DNA from: Pseudomonas fluorescens
GTDB taxonomy: Bacteria; Pseudomonadota; Gammaproteobacteria; Pseudomonadales; Pseudomonadaceae
NCBI RefSeq assembly: GCF_001708445.1
Contig: NZ_CP015637.1
Location: forward strand, 2,791,001-2,855,000
Length of the DNA stretch: 64,000 nucleotides
Direction of reading: 5' to 3'
A program made the translations under genes and the position numbers. Each line of letters starts with the position of its first letter. Within the stretch, counting starts at the first letter, position 1. This document shows positions 56,541-64,000 of this stretch, piece by piece. Under the pieces are notes generated by a model. It was not told where the DNA came from. It did not search any database and was given only the letters and a program-made list of their open reading frames with translations.

Positions 56541-57161
56541 TTAGTCCTCACGCCCTACTGCGCGCCAGGCCGCATCTGCAAGCTGCTGCCGCAAGAGCCC
56601 AGGGTTGCGCTGGACGCGGCCAGAGAGCCAGGCGCGGCAGTAGCTCTCCGCCGAACCGATGATCAGTGACGGTATCAGCTCGGAGGGCAGGGCCTGCAAA
56701 TTCTGCCGGTGGGCCGGGTCGCTGAACCACTTCTTGAGTGCGGCGTTCCTGGCGAGATTCGCCTCGGCGAGCCGCTCATTGAAGCTGCTGCGGGCAACCG
56801 CAAAGCGCGCCTGGTACTGGAAGCGCGCCCAATCGGGTTGGCTGACCACCCAATCCACGTAGCTGAACACCAGGGCATGCACCCATTCCTTGGTCGACGT
56901 CACAGCGGCAAGGTAGCTGTCCCTGAGGCGCGCCTGATCGTCCAGGGCGGTCATGTACAACGCCGCGACCAAGCCTTCCTTGTTCTCGAAATGATGATAA
57001 ATGGCCCCCACGCTCATCTGGCTTTCGGCACGGATGATGTCGATGGTGGTCGCTTCAATGCCCTGCTGGTTGAACAGCGCCAGGGCACATCGAAGGATGT
57101 GCCGCTTGGACTCGGCACGACGGCCTGGGTAGCAGCGTTCGAGGAGATCGACAGGTTCCAT
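56541..57161 (-). CDS. TetR-family transcriptional regulator
   Basis: A 206-residue repressor. The N-terminal helix-turn-helix is ILRCALALFNQQGIEATTIDIIRAESQMSVGAIYHHFENKEGLVAALY, with the GAIYHHF signature of the family, and the C-terminal half is an all-helical ligand domain. The start MEPVDLL at 57161 is used; an ATG 27 bases upstream and a much longer open frame exist, but the latter runs through the divergent gene and its operator. The 39-bp palindrome 75 bases upstream is its probable operator, shared with the thioesterase-like gene. Confidence 0.87.
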   Translation of the reverse strand: MEPVDLLERCYPGRRAESKRHILRCALALFNQQGIEATTIDIIRAESQMSVGAIYHHFENKEGLVAALYMTALDDQARLRDSYLAAVTSTKEWVHALVFSYVDWVVSQPDWARFQYQARFAVARSSFNERLAEANLARNAALKKWFSDPAHRQNLQALPSELIPSLIIGSAESYCRAWLSGRVQRNPGLLRQQLADAAWRAVGRED

Positions 57162-57235
57162 TTTTCGGCCCAGGCAAAAAGGGGCCATGGTAATTGAAAC
57201 CGAGGCTTGGCACGAGAGATTGACAGGCTGAGCAT

Positions 57236-57274
57236 TTACAGAATATTGTTCTGTAACAGAGCAATATTCTGTAA
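57236..57274. promoter_or_regulatory. 39-bp near-perfect palindrome, probable TetR operator
   Basis: Centred on 57255 with arms TTACAGAATATTG and CAATATTCTGTAA, and an inner TCTGT-A-ACAGA. Only one symmetrical pair (57249/57261) does not match. The half-sequence recurs partly to the right (gtaattgagtaatg). It sits in the 162-base gap between the divergent tetR and hotdog genes, 50 bases before the latter. A site this long may bind two TetR dimers. Confidence 0.85.
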
Positions 57275-57323
57275 TTGAGTAATGTTTTGTCCATGACTCC
57301 AGCCACCTGACCCGAGATATCCC

Positions 57324-57764
57324 ATGAGCCAGACTCTCAGCATGTACCAAAGCGTTGGTCCGTCCGCTTTCAGCAATATGACCTGCCAGATGGCACCGTA
57401 CTTCGGCACCATCAACCCGGAAATTTCTGTATTGGCCCCCGGCCGCGGTGAAGTGAAGGTGCCGTTTCGCAAGGAAATCACCAATCACCTGGCGTCCGTT
57501 CACGCTATCGCGCTGTGCAACGCGGCAGAACTGGCGGGCGGCATGATGACCGAAGTGTCCATCCCCAGCGGCGCTCGCTGGATTCCTAAAGGCATGAGCG
57601 TCGAATATTTGGCCAAGGCCAAAACGTCCATCCACGCGATTGCCGACGGTAGCGAAATCGACTGGCAGACCTCGGGCGACAAGATTGTTCCGGTCGATAT
57701 CTTCGACGAGGCCGGGGTGAAGGTCTTTACGGCACGCATCACCATGAATGTGAAAGTCGGCTAG
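57324..57764 (+). CDS. Hotdog-fold thioesterase-like protein (DUF4442)
   Basis: A 146-residue protein of the PaaI/DUF4442 hotdog family (MAPYFGTINPEISVLAPGRG, HLASVHAIALCNAAELAGG with the central hotdog helix, SVEYLAKAKTSI and FTARITMNVKVG). Relatives hydrolyse acyl-CoA thioesters, but DUF4442 members are largely uncharacterised. It is divergently transcribed from the TetR gene behind the 39-bp palindrome. TetR repressors with such partners often respond to fatty-acyl or aromatic acyl compounds, which is only a suggestion. Confidence 0.8.
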   Translation: MSQTLSMYQSVGPSAFSNMTCQMAPYFGTINPEISVLAPGRGEVKVPFRKEITNHLASVHAIALCNAAELAGGMMTEVSIPSGARWIPKGMSVEYLAKAKTSIHAIADGSEIDWQTSGDKIVPVDIFDEAGVKVFTARITMNVKVG

Positions 57765-57776
57765 ATCGCCTGGGTT

Positions 57777-57805
57777 ACCCGCCGTTCCGGGCAGGAGCGG
57801 CGGGT
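57777..57805. terminator. Hairpin after the thioesterase-like gene
   Basis: ACCCGCCG and CGGCGGGT form an 8-bp stem with a 13-base loop, starting 13 bases after the stop codon. There is no T-run. Confidence 0.5.
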
Positions 57806-58619
57806 CGGGCTTAGGCAACGCGATGTGAACGACATCGGGCGGTCGTACCAATAAAGGGTCACTTGCGGTGTGATCGAATGTGCAGTCAATCGCGGCTTTT
57901 CGTTTGGAGCGTCCTGACGGGCCGTTCCGGGATGGGGACCTCAAATTAGCGGGGCGGCGTTTTTTTAAGGTCGAAATTTATCCCTGGCTATGCCCCCAAT
58001 CGCAGCCAATATGCGATCGATTACGAATGGCAATTTCTGACCGAAAACCAAGGTGCAGCTAGGTGGCTTTCAGTGTGCGTCCATCCATCACGTGAATCGT
58101 CCCGGATTTTCTAGACACGTTGTAAGCAGACGGGTATCTCGTCTTGCGTATAAGTTAACTCCTTGCTCACTCGCCCGCTGCATCGGCAGGCGAGTGAGGA
58201 CGCCCTTCAGAAAGGCATACGCAAACGCGCTAATGCGCAGTTTTCATCGGCCCGAGGATGGAAAACGCATAAGTCGTCATCCTGCCCAAAGGGCTGTATG
58301 GCGATTGGCTGAGGCCTCTCTGCTGCGGGACAGTATGGGGTTAATGCGGCAATATCCAGCGGATCGCCTGTTAAGCGAGGCTTGCTAGAACAGGCCGGCT
58401 GGTATTCCCAGAACAGCACTGACCATTTGTCCAAAATTAAACATTTTTGTGCTGATTTGTTGCCCTTATCTGTAGCGCTTGGCATTATTTGGCCATTACT
58501 CGACGCTGGCGCAGGGATGGCCGCGACACTCACCTATTTCTGTGCGTCCTCTTGGGCGTCAGCCTAGTGCCTTCCTATCTCTGCATCCCCTCCATTTCTG
58601 ATTTTTGTGGTTCACATAA
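57806..58619. other. Gene-free gap before the accessory membrane operon
   Basis: More than 800 bases with no convincing gene on either strand; the short open frames lack protein-like composition and ribosome sites. The one clear structure is a hairpin, CTCACTCGCC with GGCGAGTGAG (58166-58198, 13-base loop). Base composition falls towards the right. This may be the left boundary of an inserted segment, but I see no integrase, tRNA or direct repeat. Confidence 0.5.
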
Positions 58620-60053
58620 ATGAGTTTTTTTCGAAAGCTGCTGGCTTTCATCGTCCAACTATTCAGTCGGAAGGATGAGCCGGATAGCGATGTACTGCCG
58701 AACATTGATCCTGAGAAAATCCAACGGGAACTTCGTGTTGTTGAGCTAGCAAAGCTGCGTGGAGCAGCGGGTGTGCCGTCTAGTACAGCGACCCAGTTGT
58801 CAGATGTTGAGCACAGTATTCGAGGGACGCTCGGAAGAATGCGCGAGCAGATACTCAAGTACGGCGAGCGGTCGCTCAAAATTCTGGATAACCGCTTGGA
58901 CTCGATTGATGTGACCCGGGAGATCAAGCGCACGATTGCATTGGGTGAGGAGTTTGAGCGAAACGCTGATCAAGACATTTCAAAAATGGACGGCGAGCTA
59001 ACGGAGCTTCAGCAGGTAGCTGAGGATAAGGCCCGTGCGCTGGAGGCGTTTCGCGAGCAGCACAAGTTGCAAGGTCGGCTTGCAGAGGCGTCCGATGGAG
59101 ATGCGAAATGGAAGAATGGCGGCCTGCTGATCGCGATGATTGTCATTGAGGGGGCGGGAAACGCCTTTTTGTTTTCAGAGGGCATCGCCAGCGGTTATGT
59201 CGGCGGATTTGTAACTGCATTGATGCTTTCGGCATTTAACGTATTTGTATGCTTCTTTCTCGGTAGGGCCAGTACTTATAAAAACCATATAAAATCCTCT
59301 CTGGCTTTTGCAGGATATTTCGCGTTCGTTGCCTCCTTGCTGAGCATGGTCACTGTTGGTCTAGGAACTGCGTATTTCCGTTTTGTGTTGCCTCAACTGG
59401 AAGATGAATCGCAATCAGCGATTGCGCTGATTCTCGGCTATGTCCACACGTCGGTCCTTCCATTTCAGGACATCAGCACGTGCGCGTTATTTGCCCTGAC
59501 GGTTATTTTCGGGCTGATGGCTGTTTATAAAGGTTATACCTGGACAGATCGTTATCCAGGGTACGCGAGGGTTTACCTGGCTTACGAAGACGCGCAACGG
59601 AGTTATGTTTTTGTAATTGAGGCGTTACGACAAGTGCTTGAACAGCGCAAGGTCGAATCCTTGCTGCTGATCGACCAGAACGTTGATCGTGCCTCATCCG
59701 CCATCCAAAACTTCAAGCGAAGTATGAGCCAAAAAGCGGTCATCAAGAAAGTTGTGGATGAGCGCATGGTGCTGGCTGACGAAACACTGACCAGTCTGGT
59801 TCGGACATACCGAATTGAAAACGAAATGGCCCGCCCTCGCGATAATCCACCGCCGGCCTATTTCGACGAGCCGGTGACTTTTGTTAAGGCTGAGATGCCC
59901 GACTTTGGCACCGAAAAGGACGAGCTAAAACTGGCCGAACAAGAACGCTTGATGCACGAAATGATCTCCAGTCTCGAGACGATCAGAGCCCGAATCCAAT
60001 CGTCCTTTAACCAGAAATACGATCAAGTACAGCCGCTGCAGCAGCTATTTTAA
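58620..60053 (+). CDS. Polytopic coiled-coil membrane protein, first gene of the accessory operon
   Basis: I do not recognise a named family. The 477-residue protein has an amphipathic N-terminus, a long helical coiled coil (about 30-160), four hydrophobic segments (about 167-187, 192-214, 227-247 and 285-304), and a second cytoplasmic helical region to the C-terminus (about 310-477, ending SSLETIRARIQSSFNQKYDQ). It could be a scaffold or a second channel-like subunit. Codon use differs from the catabolic genes: AT-rich codons are frequent (27 G+C in the first 60 bases). The next gene begins 10 bases after its stop with ggaga as ribosome site. Confidence 0.72.
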   Translation: MSFFRKLLAFIVQLFSRKDEPDSDVLPNIDPEKIQRELRVVELAKLRGAAGVPSSTATQLSDVEHSIRGTLGRMREQILKYGERSLKILDNRLDSIDVTREIKRTIALGEEFERNADQDISKMDGELTELQQVAEDKARALEAFREQHKLQGRLAEASDGDAKWKNGGLLIAMIVIEGAGNAFLFSEGIASGYVGGFVTALMLSAFNVFVCFFLGRASTYKNHIKSSLAFAGYFAFVASLLSMVTVGLGTAYFRFVLPQLEDESQSAIALILGYVHTSVLPFQDISTCALFALTVIFGLMAVYKGYTWTDRYPGYARVYLAYEDAQRSYVFVIEALRQVLEQRKVESLLLIDQNVDRASSAIQNFKRSMSQKAVIKKVVDERMVLADETLTSLVRTYRIENEMARPRDNPPPAYFDEPVTFVKAEMPDFGTEKDELKLAEQERLMHEMISSLETIRARIQSSFNQKYDQVQPLQQLF

Positions 60054-60063
60054 GGAGAGCAGA

Positions 60064-60870
60064 ATGGCAATTTATGCCCAGAAAAAAGGGCTTTCCGGTA
60101 AAGTTGTCGGCGTAATGTTCGGTGGTGTCGCCCTGATTGCGGCCAGCGCGATGATTTATATCAACTTCACCCGTGAAACCTTCGATAAGGAGACTCTTTG
60201 CCCGTCTACAGGGCCTAAAGGGCAATACGTGGTGTTGATCGACAACACCTCGCCGTTCCCGTTTACTCAGAAAGTTGCTTTGGGCCAACGGCTGAAAACA
60301 ATGGTCACTGAGGAGCTGCCCGAGGGCTACCTGCTCTCGGTGTTTCTGCTCGGTGAAGACTTCAAAAGCAATGAAAAACCGTTATTTGAACGCTGCAATC
60401 CTGGGCAGTGGAAGGATAGAAACCAACAGACCAATAACAAAAAGTTTGTTGATCGTGACTTTAACCAGAAATTCGTAAAGCCGTTCGATGACATCGTGCA
60501 CAAGATCTCGCTGGAAGAACGCAGCAAAAACTCGCCCATTTTCCAGATGCTGCAGCTGGTAGGCATCAATGGATTTGAGCGTGCGCATGTGTCAGGTGAG
60601 CGCAGGCTGGTGATTTACTCGGACATGCTGGCAAACATGCCGGAGTTCAGCATGTATAAGGCCTCCTTGCCGCAGTACGCGGAGTTTCGCAAGACTGCTT
60701 ATGGGCAAAATGCTGCAGCGCCGGGCCTGAACGGTAGCAGTGTGGCGATCAATTTGTTGGCGGCTGATCAAAAAGCGCTGCAGAGCAACAAGTTGGCCGT
60801 ATTCTGGGAGCAATATTTTCAAGATAACGGTGTATCCGTGGAAGGGTTTTCCCGGGTTGAGGGGCTGTAA
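60064..60870 (+). CDS. Membrane-anchored von Willebrand A-like protein
   Basis: A 268-residue protein with one N-terminal membrane helix (about 14-32), after which the bulk is probably periplasmic. Residues 54-64 read YVVLIDNTSPF, the first strand and MIDAS-like DxT/S loop of a vWA domain (Asp60, Thr62), and residues 181-188 read RLVIYSDM, matching the later vWA strand with its conserved SD. This suggests a metal-dependent protein-binding module, with the fold seen only by motif. Its stop is immediately followed by the ATG of the next gene. Confidence 0.65.
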   Translation: MAIYAQKKGLSGKVVGVMFGGVALIAASAMIYINFTRETFDKETLCPSTGPKGQYVVLIDNTSPFPFTQKVALGQRLKTMVTEELPEGYLLSVFLLGEDFKSNEKPLFERCNPGQWKDRNQQTNNKKFVDRDFNQKFVKPFDDIVHKISLEERSKNSPIFQMLQLVGINGFERAHVSGERRLVIYSDMLANMPEFSMYKASLPQYAEFRKTAYGQNAAAPGLNGSSVAINLLAADQKALQSNKLAVFWEQYFQDNGVSVEGFSRVEGL

Positions 60871-62355
60871 ATGGACGTCAATAAATGGATCAGGCGCGTC
60901 AGCACCTACTTTGCGATCGCCGTAGTACTGAAAATCAGCCTGTCGATTGCCAGTCTGTTGCTAAAAGACCCTAAGTGGCTAGGGTTTGTTTTTCCACTTT
61001 CGGTGATGGTGGGCTATTGGGCCATTGGCTATACGGTTCGACAAAAATGGGACAAGCAACTCACCCTGGCAAAATTTGCCGACTCGGTTTACTACCTGGG
61101 CTTTCTATTCACTGTGGCCAGCATCATCATCTGCTTGCTGGATATTGAGAGCCTAGGCGATAACCTGAATGGAATGGCTACTCGGTTTGGCGCCGCAATG
61201 GTCAGTACCGCGCTGGGTATGTTGGCGCGGGTTACTCATACCGGATTTCGTATCGACGCTAACGACGCGGTCAGAAGTGTCGAAGAGCGGGCGATTCACG
61301 CGGCCGAAAACCTCGCGATCTCCTTTGACAATAGCTTTCAGCAGCTCGAAGTGTTCCGGGATAAAGTCGGTGTCGCTTCCCGAGAGGCGGTGCAGAGTGT
61401 CAAGGAGCAGGTCAAGGCGCTGTATGAGCACAACATCACCGCCACCGATGCTTACTTTGCCAATGCTACGCAGCAGAGCAATGAAGCCTTCTCGCTCATC
61501 CTGGAAAACACTCGGCAAGCCAGTGACAAATTGTTGATCACTATCAATGAACTGGCCGAAAAGAGCACCATCACGTTGCGTCAGATGGAAGATAACGCGT
61601 TGGATTTCGGCACGATGGCGCGTGATCGTGTAGAGCAAATGATCTTTCCAGATGACCTGTTCACCCGCAAATTGGGTGGTTCAATCGATACCTTGGCAGG
61701 CACAACGGACAGTGTCAGTGAAGGTGTTGCATGCCTCGCCGAAGATGTCAAAACTGCCACCCGCCAAGTCACCACGGCCATACGCAATCTGAACGCCAAA
61801 ACTCAGACGCTGGATGAGAATCTGGTTGCTGTAGGTGCCATTGTGACCAGCCAGGAGCGTCTGGTGGATGCGATGAAACAGCAGAGCAAAGAGGTCATGG
61901 ACAGCGTTGAGCGTGTGCAGAAAGAGTACCTGGATTCGCTGGACGACCAACAAGAGGAGTACCTCAACGAAATCAAGACTCGCCAGCAATCGGTTGAACG
62001 CATTGCAGACAAGCTGGAGGCCCTGAGCATTCGAATCGAAAACGCCGATACGGTAGAGCGACTGAGTACTGAAGTCACTGATACCCTGAAGGGTGTACGT
62101 GAGGTCACTCAGACCAACCGAGACGTTTTGGCTGAGCGTCTTGAGCTCAGCCTGGCGCCGCTGATCCAGGCACTGGTTGAGAGTAATGAAAGGAATCAGG
62201 GGATCGCTGCACGTATGGAGCAGCACAATCGTGTGATCGAAACCGTTCACAGCCAGATGGATGCCCTGATCACTAAGATCGGCGACGTATCGATTGGGGA
62301 GTCGGCCAATCAACATGCTGAGCCTGCCCGCCCGGCTGATGCGAGAACCGCCTGA
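60871..62355 (+). CDS. MotA/TolQ/ZorA-like channel protein with long coiled-coil tail
   Basis: A 494-residue protein. Four hydrophobic segments lie in the first 120 residues (about 13-31, 36-56, 73-90 and 102-120). The last two, YYLGFLFTVASIIICL and RFGAAMVSTALGML, have the small-residue pattern of the pore helices of MotA/TolQ/ExbB proteins. Residues 130-480 are almost wholly helical coiled coil, resembling the long intracellular tail of ZorA of the Zorya defence system. It starts at the base after the previous stop, and its TGA shares one base with the next ATG. The motor assignment is by pattern, not by alignment. Confidence 0.68.
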   Translation: MDVNKWIRRVSTYFAIAVVLKISLSIASLLLKDPKWLGFVFPLSVMVGYWAIGYTVRQKWDKQLTLAKFADSVYYLGFLFTVASIIICLLDIESLGDNLNGMATRFGAAMVSTALGMLARVTHTGFRIDANDAVRSVEERAIHAAENLAISFDNSFQQLEVFRDKVGVASREAVQSVKEQVKALYEHNITATDAYFANATQQSNEAFSLILENTRQASDKLLITINELAEKSTITLRQMEDNALDFGTMARDRVEQMIFPDDLFTRKLGGSIDTLAGTTDSVSEGVACLAEDVKTATRQVTTAIRNLNAKTQTLDENLVAVGAIVTSQERLVDAMKQQSKEVMDSVERVQKEYLDSLDDQQEEYLNEIKTRQQSVERIADKLEALSIRIENADTVERLSTEVTDTLKGVREVTQTNRDVLAERLELSLAPLIQALVESNERNQGIAARMEQHNRVIETVHSQMDALITKIGDVSIGESANQHAEPARPADARTA

Positions 62356-63395
62356 TGAGCGGAAAGAACGATCAGGTTTTTCAGCTCTCACTTACCGAAA
62401 TCTTTATCATCGTCTGCTTTATTTTGTTGTTGCTAATGGGGTACCAGATTTTTAAGTTAACCCATAAAAATCAGGCGTTGAATGAGAAAATGGCCGCCTT
62501 CCAAGATCTGGATATACGTGAAAAGGCGATCAGTACAGCAGCCGAGGCCTTGAAGGCACGTATGACCGCATTAGGTGTGCGTAAGCCTGATGAGATCATC
62601 AGCAAACTGATAGATGCCTCCAAAGCCAATGCAGAGCTGGATCGCTTGAAAGTGCTCTTGACCCAAAAAGATCAAGAGCTGACTGCTCTTGCAGCCATCG
62701 AAAAAGCGTTGATGGAAGTGGCTGGCCAGAAGAAAGGTGATGACGCCAAGCAACTGATACTAGAAACCATGATGTCGTTTGAGCAGTTGAAAAAGCTGGT
62801 TGTCGATCCTGATGACGAAAGCGACGCGCAGCCTACCGATGTGGTGAAGCGTGTCGCGGCGTTAAAGGCTCAGGAAGACATGCTAGGGGCAGCTTTCGGG
62901 ACAACAAATGATCAACTCCAGCAAACAATCAAGCATGCTGTGGCCTTGATTCAGGCAGAAAAAAGTGGCGTAAATCCGGTTGAGTTGCAGAGAGCGAATA
63001 AAGACTTACGGGGCCAAGTTCAGTTTCTGCAGAACCGCTTAAATAAGGGGCGCGGCGGCGACCTTCCACCGTGTTGGGTGAATGAGGTCACGGGCAAGCC
63101 GGAGATGTTCCTCACGGTCAAACTCAGTGAGAACAATCTCACATTCGAACCTGCCTGGCCGCCTGCCCGTCAGGAGGACGCGATGGCGCTGCCAGGTATT
63201 GGCGAGTTGATGTCCTCTACCACCCGCACCTATGAAAGCTTTATTCAAGCGGCTAAACCGGTATCGGATTTGGGTTCACAAAAAGAGTGTAAGTACTACG
63301 TGCGTTTGGCTAGCCAGATTCAGGATGCAGTTACGTCTGATCGGCGCCGGCTGACAGTTGAGAATTTATTTTACAAAGTGGAAGTCAGGCGGTAA
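62355..63395 (+). CDS. MotB/ZorB-like single-TM protein, last gene of the operon
   Basis: A 346-residue protein with a short cytoplasmic N-terminus and one membrane helix (about 15-33) that begins with an acidic residue, Glu15 in SLTEIFIIVCF. In MotB/TolR/ZorB proteins an Asp at this place carries ions. A coiled coil follows (about 38-230). The C-terminal domain (about 235-346) has PCWVNEVTGKPEMF and, near the end, KECKYYVRLASQIQD and ENLFYKVEV. It has two cysteines but lacks an obvious OmpA peptidoglycan-binding motif. It overlaps the preceding gene by one base and would form a stator-like pair with it. Confidence 0.65.
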   Translation: MSGKNDQVFQLSLTEIFIIVCFILLLLMGYQIFKLTHKNQALNEKMAAFQDLDIREKAISTAAEALKARMTALGVRKPDEIISKLIDASKANAELDRLKVLLTQKDQELTALAAIEKALMEVAGQKKGDDAKQLILETMMSFEQLKKLVVDPDDESDAQPTDVVKRVAALKAQEDMLGAAFGTTNDQLQQTIKHAVALIQAEKSGVNPVELQRANKDLRGQVQFLQNRLNKGRGGDLPPCWVNEVTGKPEMFLTVKLSENNLTFEPAWPPARQEDAMALPGIGELMSSTTRTYESFIQAAKPVSDLGSQKECKYYVRLASQIQDAVTSDRRRLTVENLFYKVEVRR

Positions 63396-63415
63396 GGGAT
63401 TCGTCTTGAAATACC

Positions 63416-63455
63416 TTGGTGTTGTTCGGACAGGAGATTGTCCGAACAACACCAA
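63416..63455. terminator. Strong bidirectional terminator
   Basis: A perfect 17-bp stem (TTGGTGTTGTTCGGACA and its complement) with a six-base loop GGAGAT, placed between the ends of the membrane operon and the convergent helicase-like gene. It starts 21 bases after the operon and ends 18 bases before the other gene's stop. Confidence 0.85.
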
Positions 63456-63472
63456 CCTCTCAAGGTTTAGAT

Positions 63473-64000
63473 TCAGCTCATCGACTGTCTTTGGGCAAAG
63501 CAAACAGCGGTTGAGATATCGAGCGATATGGAAGCAAAAGACTTCACGAGCAACGATTCCGGCAACGCCCAATCCCACTTTTCGCGCAACATGTTCTGTA
63601 CGTCCTCCAAAATCGAATTGAGGTCACTTGGGTCCAGGCCTCCAACAACCGCAAGTGCCTCTTTTGCCTGATCGATATTCGCATCGATTTCTATAGCCAG
63701 ACCCGAGTTATCACAAAAAAGGCCCGCATGATTAAGCAGCAGCCTTAATGCATCATTAGCGTAATCACCCAACCAACTAATCAAATAACATTTCCCACCC
63801 GACTCGATAAGGTACCGCTCACCAAGCCCCAATAAGGCAAAAGTTTTCCGGGCCTCTTCGAGTAAAGCTTTGGCACCATGATCGATAAAAGGGCAGGGGC
63901 TGGAGTCCGCTAAGACTGCTCGCATCTCCGCGCGTACGGCGTCATGTACCATTGCGCCCAAGCCATCGAACGGTGGAGGAGCACCGCCGCGTGCCGCTGA
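63473..64000 (-). CDS. C-terminal part of a helicase-like protein (partial)
   Basis: The gene is cut by the window end: its frame stays open to base 64000, and the visible 176 codons are its 3' part. The chain reads GGAPPPFDGLGAMVHDAV, then PFIDHGAKALLEEARKTFALLGLG, LISWLGDYANDALRLLLNHAGL and a final segment with two acidic clusters. I recall this pattern from the C-termini of large DEAD/DEAH (Lhr-like) helicases in bacterial defence loci, but no helicase motif is in the visible part, so this is tentative. It converges on the membrane operon. Confidence 0.45.
   Translation of the reverse strand, partial: SAARGGAPPPFDGLGAMVHDAVRAEMRAVLADSSPCPFIDHGAKALLEEARKTFALLGLGERYLIESGGKCYLISWLGDYANDALRLLLNHAGLFCDNSGLAIEIDANIDQAKEALAVVGGLDPSDLNSILEDVQNMLREKWDWALPESLLVKSFASISLDISTAVCFAQRQSMS

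Noticed and set aside
57162..57944. N-terminal extension of the TetR gene by up to 260 codons
   Set aside because: It would run antisense through the hotdog gene and the palindromic operator. The TetR family is about 200 residues long, matching the start at 57161.
58053..58567. Short open frames of 60-111 codons on both strands
   Set aside because: No ribosome site, no recognisable motif and no protein-like composition.
58620..63395. A canonical Zorya system
   Set aside because: Only the two motor-like proteins resemble ZorA/ZorB. No ZorC, ZorD helicase or ZorE nuclease lies in the operon, and two unrelated membrane proteins are present.

Overview
The window looks like a chromosomal segment from a Pseudomonas of the fluorescens group. 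The evidence is high GC, OprD-family porins, REP/REPIN palindromes of the type common in that group, and nic, hpa and tcu catabolic genes close to those known from pseudomonads. I see no tRNA, rRNA, CRISPR array, insertion sequence or phage gene.

Layout. (1) 200-5440: lower nicotinate pathway, nicC-nicD-nicE-nicF-nicT, without nicX; then a PatB/MalY-type aminotransferase. (2) 6835-11382: one 1,515-residue toxin-like protein with two separate candidate cysteine active sites. (3) 11450-19800: a small molybdate-binding protein, a sulfonate-type ABC transporter, a FecI/FecR-like sigma/anti-sigma pair with no receptor gene, a hydroxyaspartate/threonine dehydratase-like gene with RidA and a YheO-type regulator, a cut-off nrdB start behind two NrdR boxes, and a soluble PAS chemoreceptor. 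(4) 19800-24560: porin, APC permease, DUF3156-like protein and FeaR-like regulator. (5) 24986-35857: homoprotocatechuate (4-hydroxyphenylacetate) meta-cleavage operon hpaG1-G2-E-D-F-X-H-I with hpaA, an OprD porin and two HpaR paralogues. A GTTAACATGTTATC-like operator recurs across regions 4 and 5, so they probably form one regulon for aromatic amine/acid use. (6) 35971: an orphan pqqA. (7) 36099-42006: GntR regulator, a second NrtA/SsuA-type ABC transporter and a large PHP/DUF3604-like metalloprotein. (8) 42142-55344: tricarboxylate block with a LysR regulator, a PrpF/GalD isomerase, three transporters, an OprD porin, a Cache chemoreceptor, and tcuA-tcuB-tcuC-tcuR. (9) 55740-57764: SDR, TetR and a hotdog thioesterase-like gene behind a 39-bp palindrome. 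(10) 58620-63395: a lower-GC, tightly packed four-gene membrane operon, facing the 3' part of a helicase-like gene that runs off the window.

The best candidate for an undescribed system is region 10. It has a polytopic coiled-coil protein, a membrane-anchored vWA-like protein, a MotA/TolQ/ZorA-like channel protein with a very long coiled-coil tail, and a MotB/ZorB-like one-TM partner. The genes are joined by near-zero spacing and end at a 17-bp-stem terminator. It resembles Zorya-type ion-driven machines in its motor pair, but the companion genes differ from any Zorya type I know. The double-cysteine toxin and the orphan pqqA are the next most interesting items.
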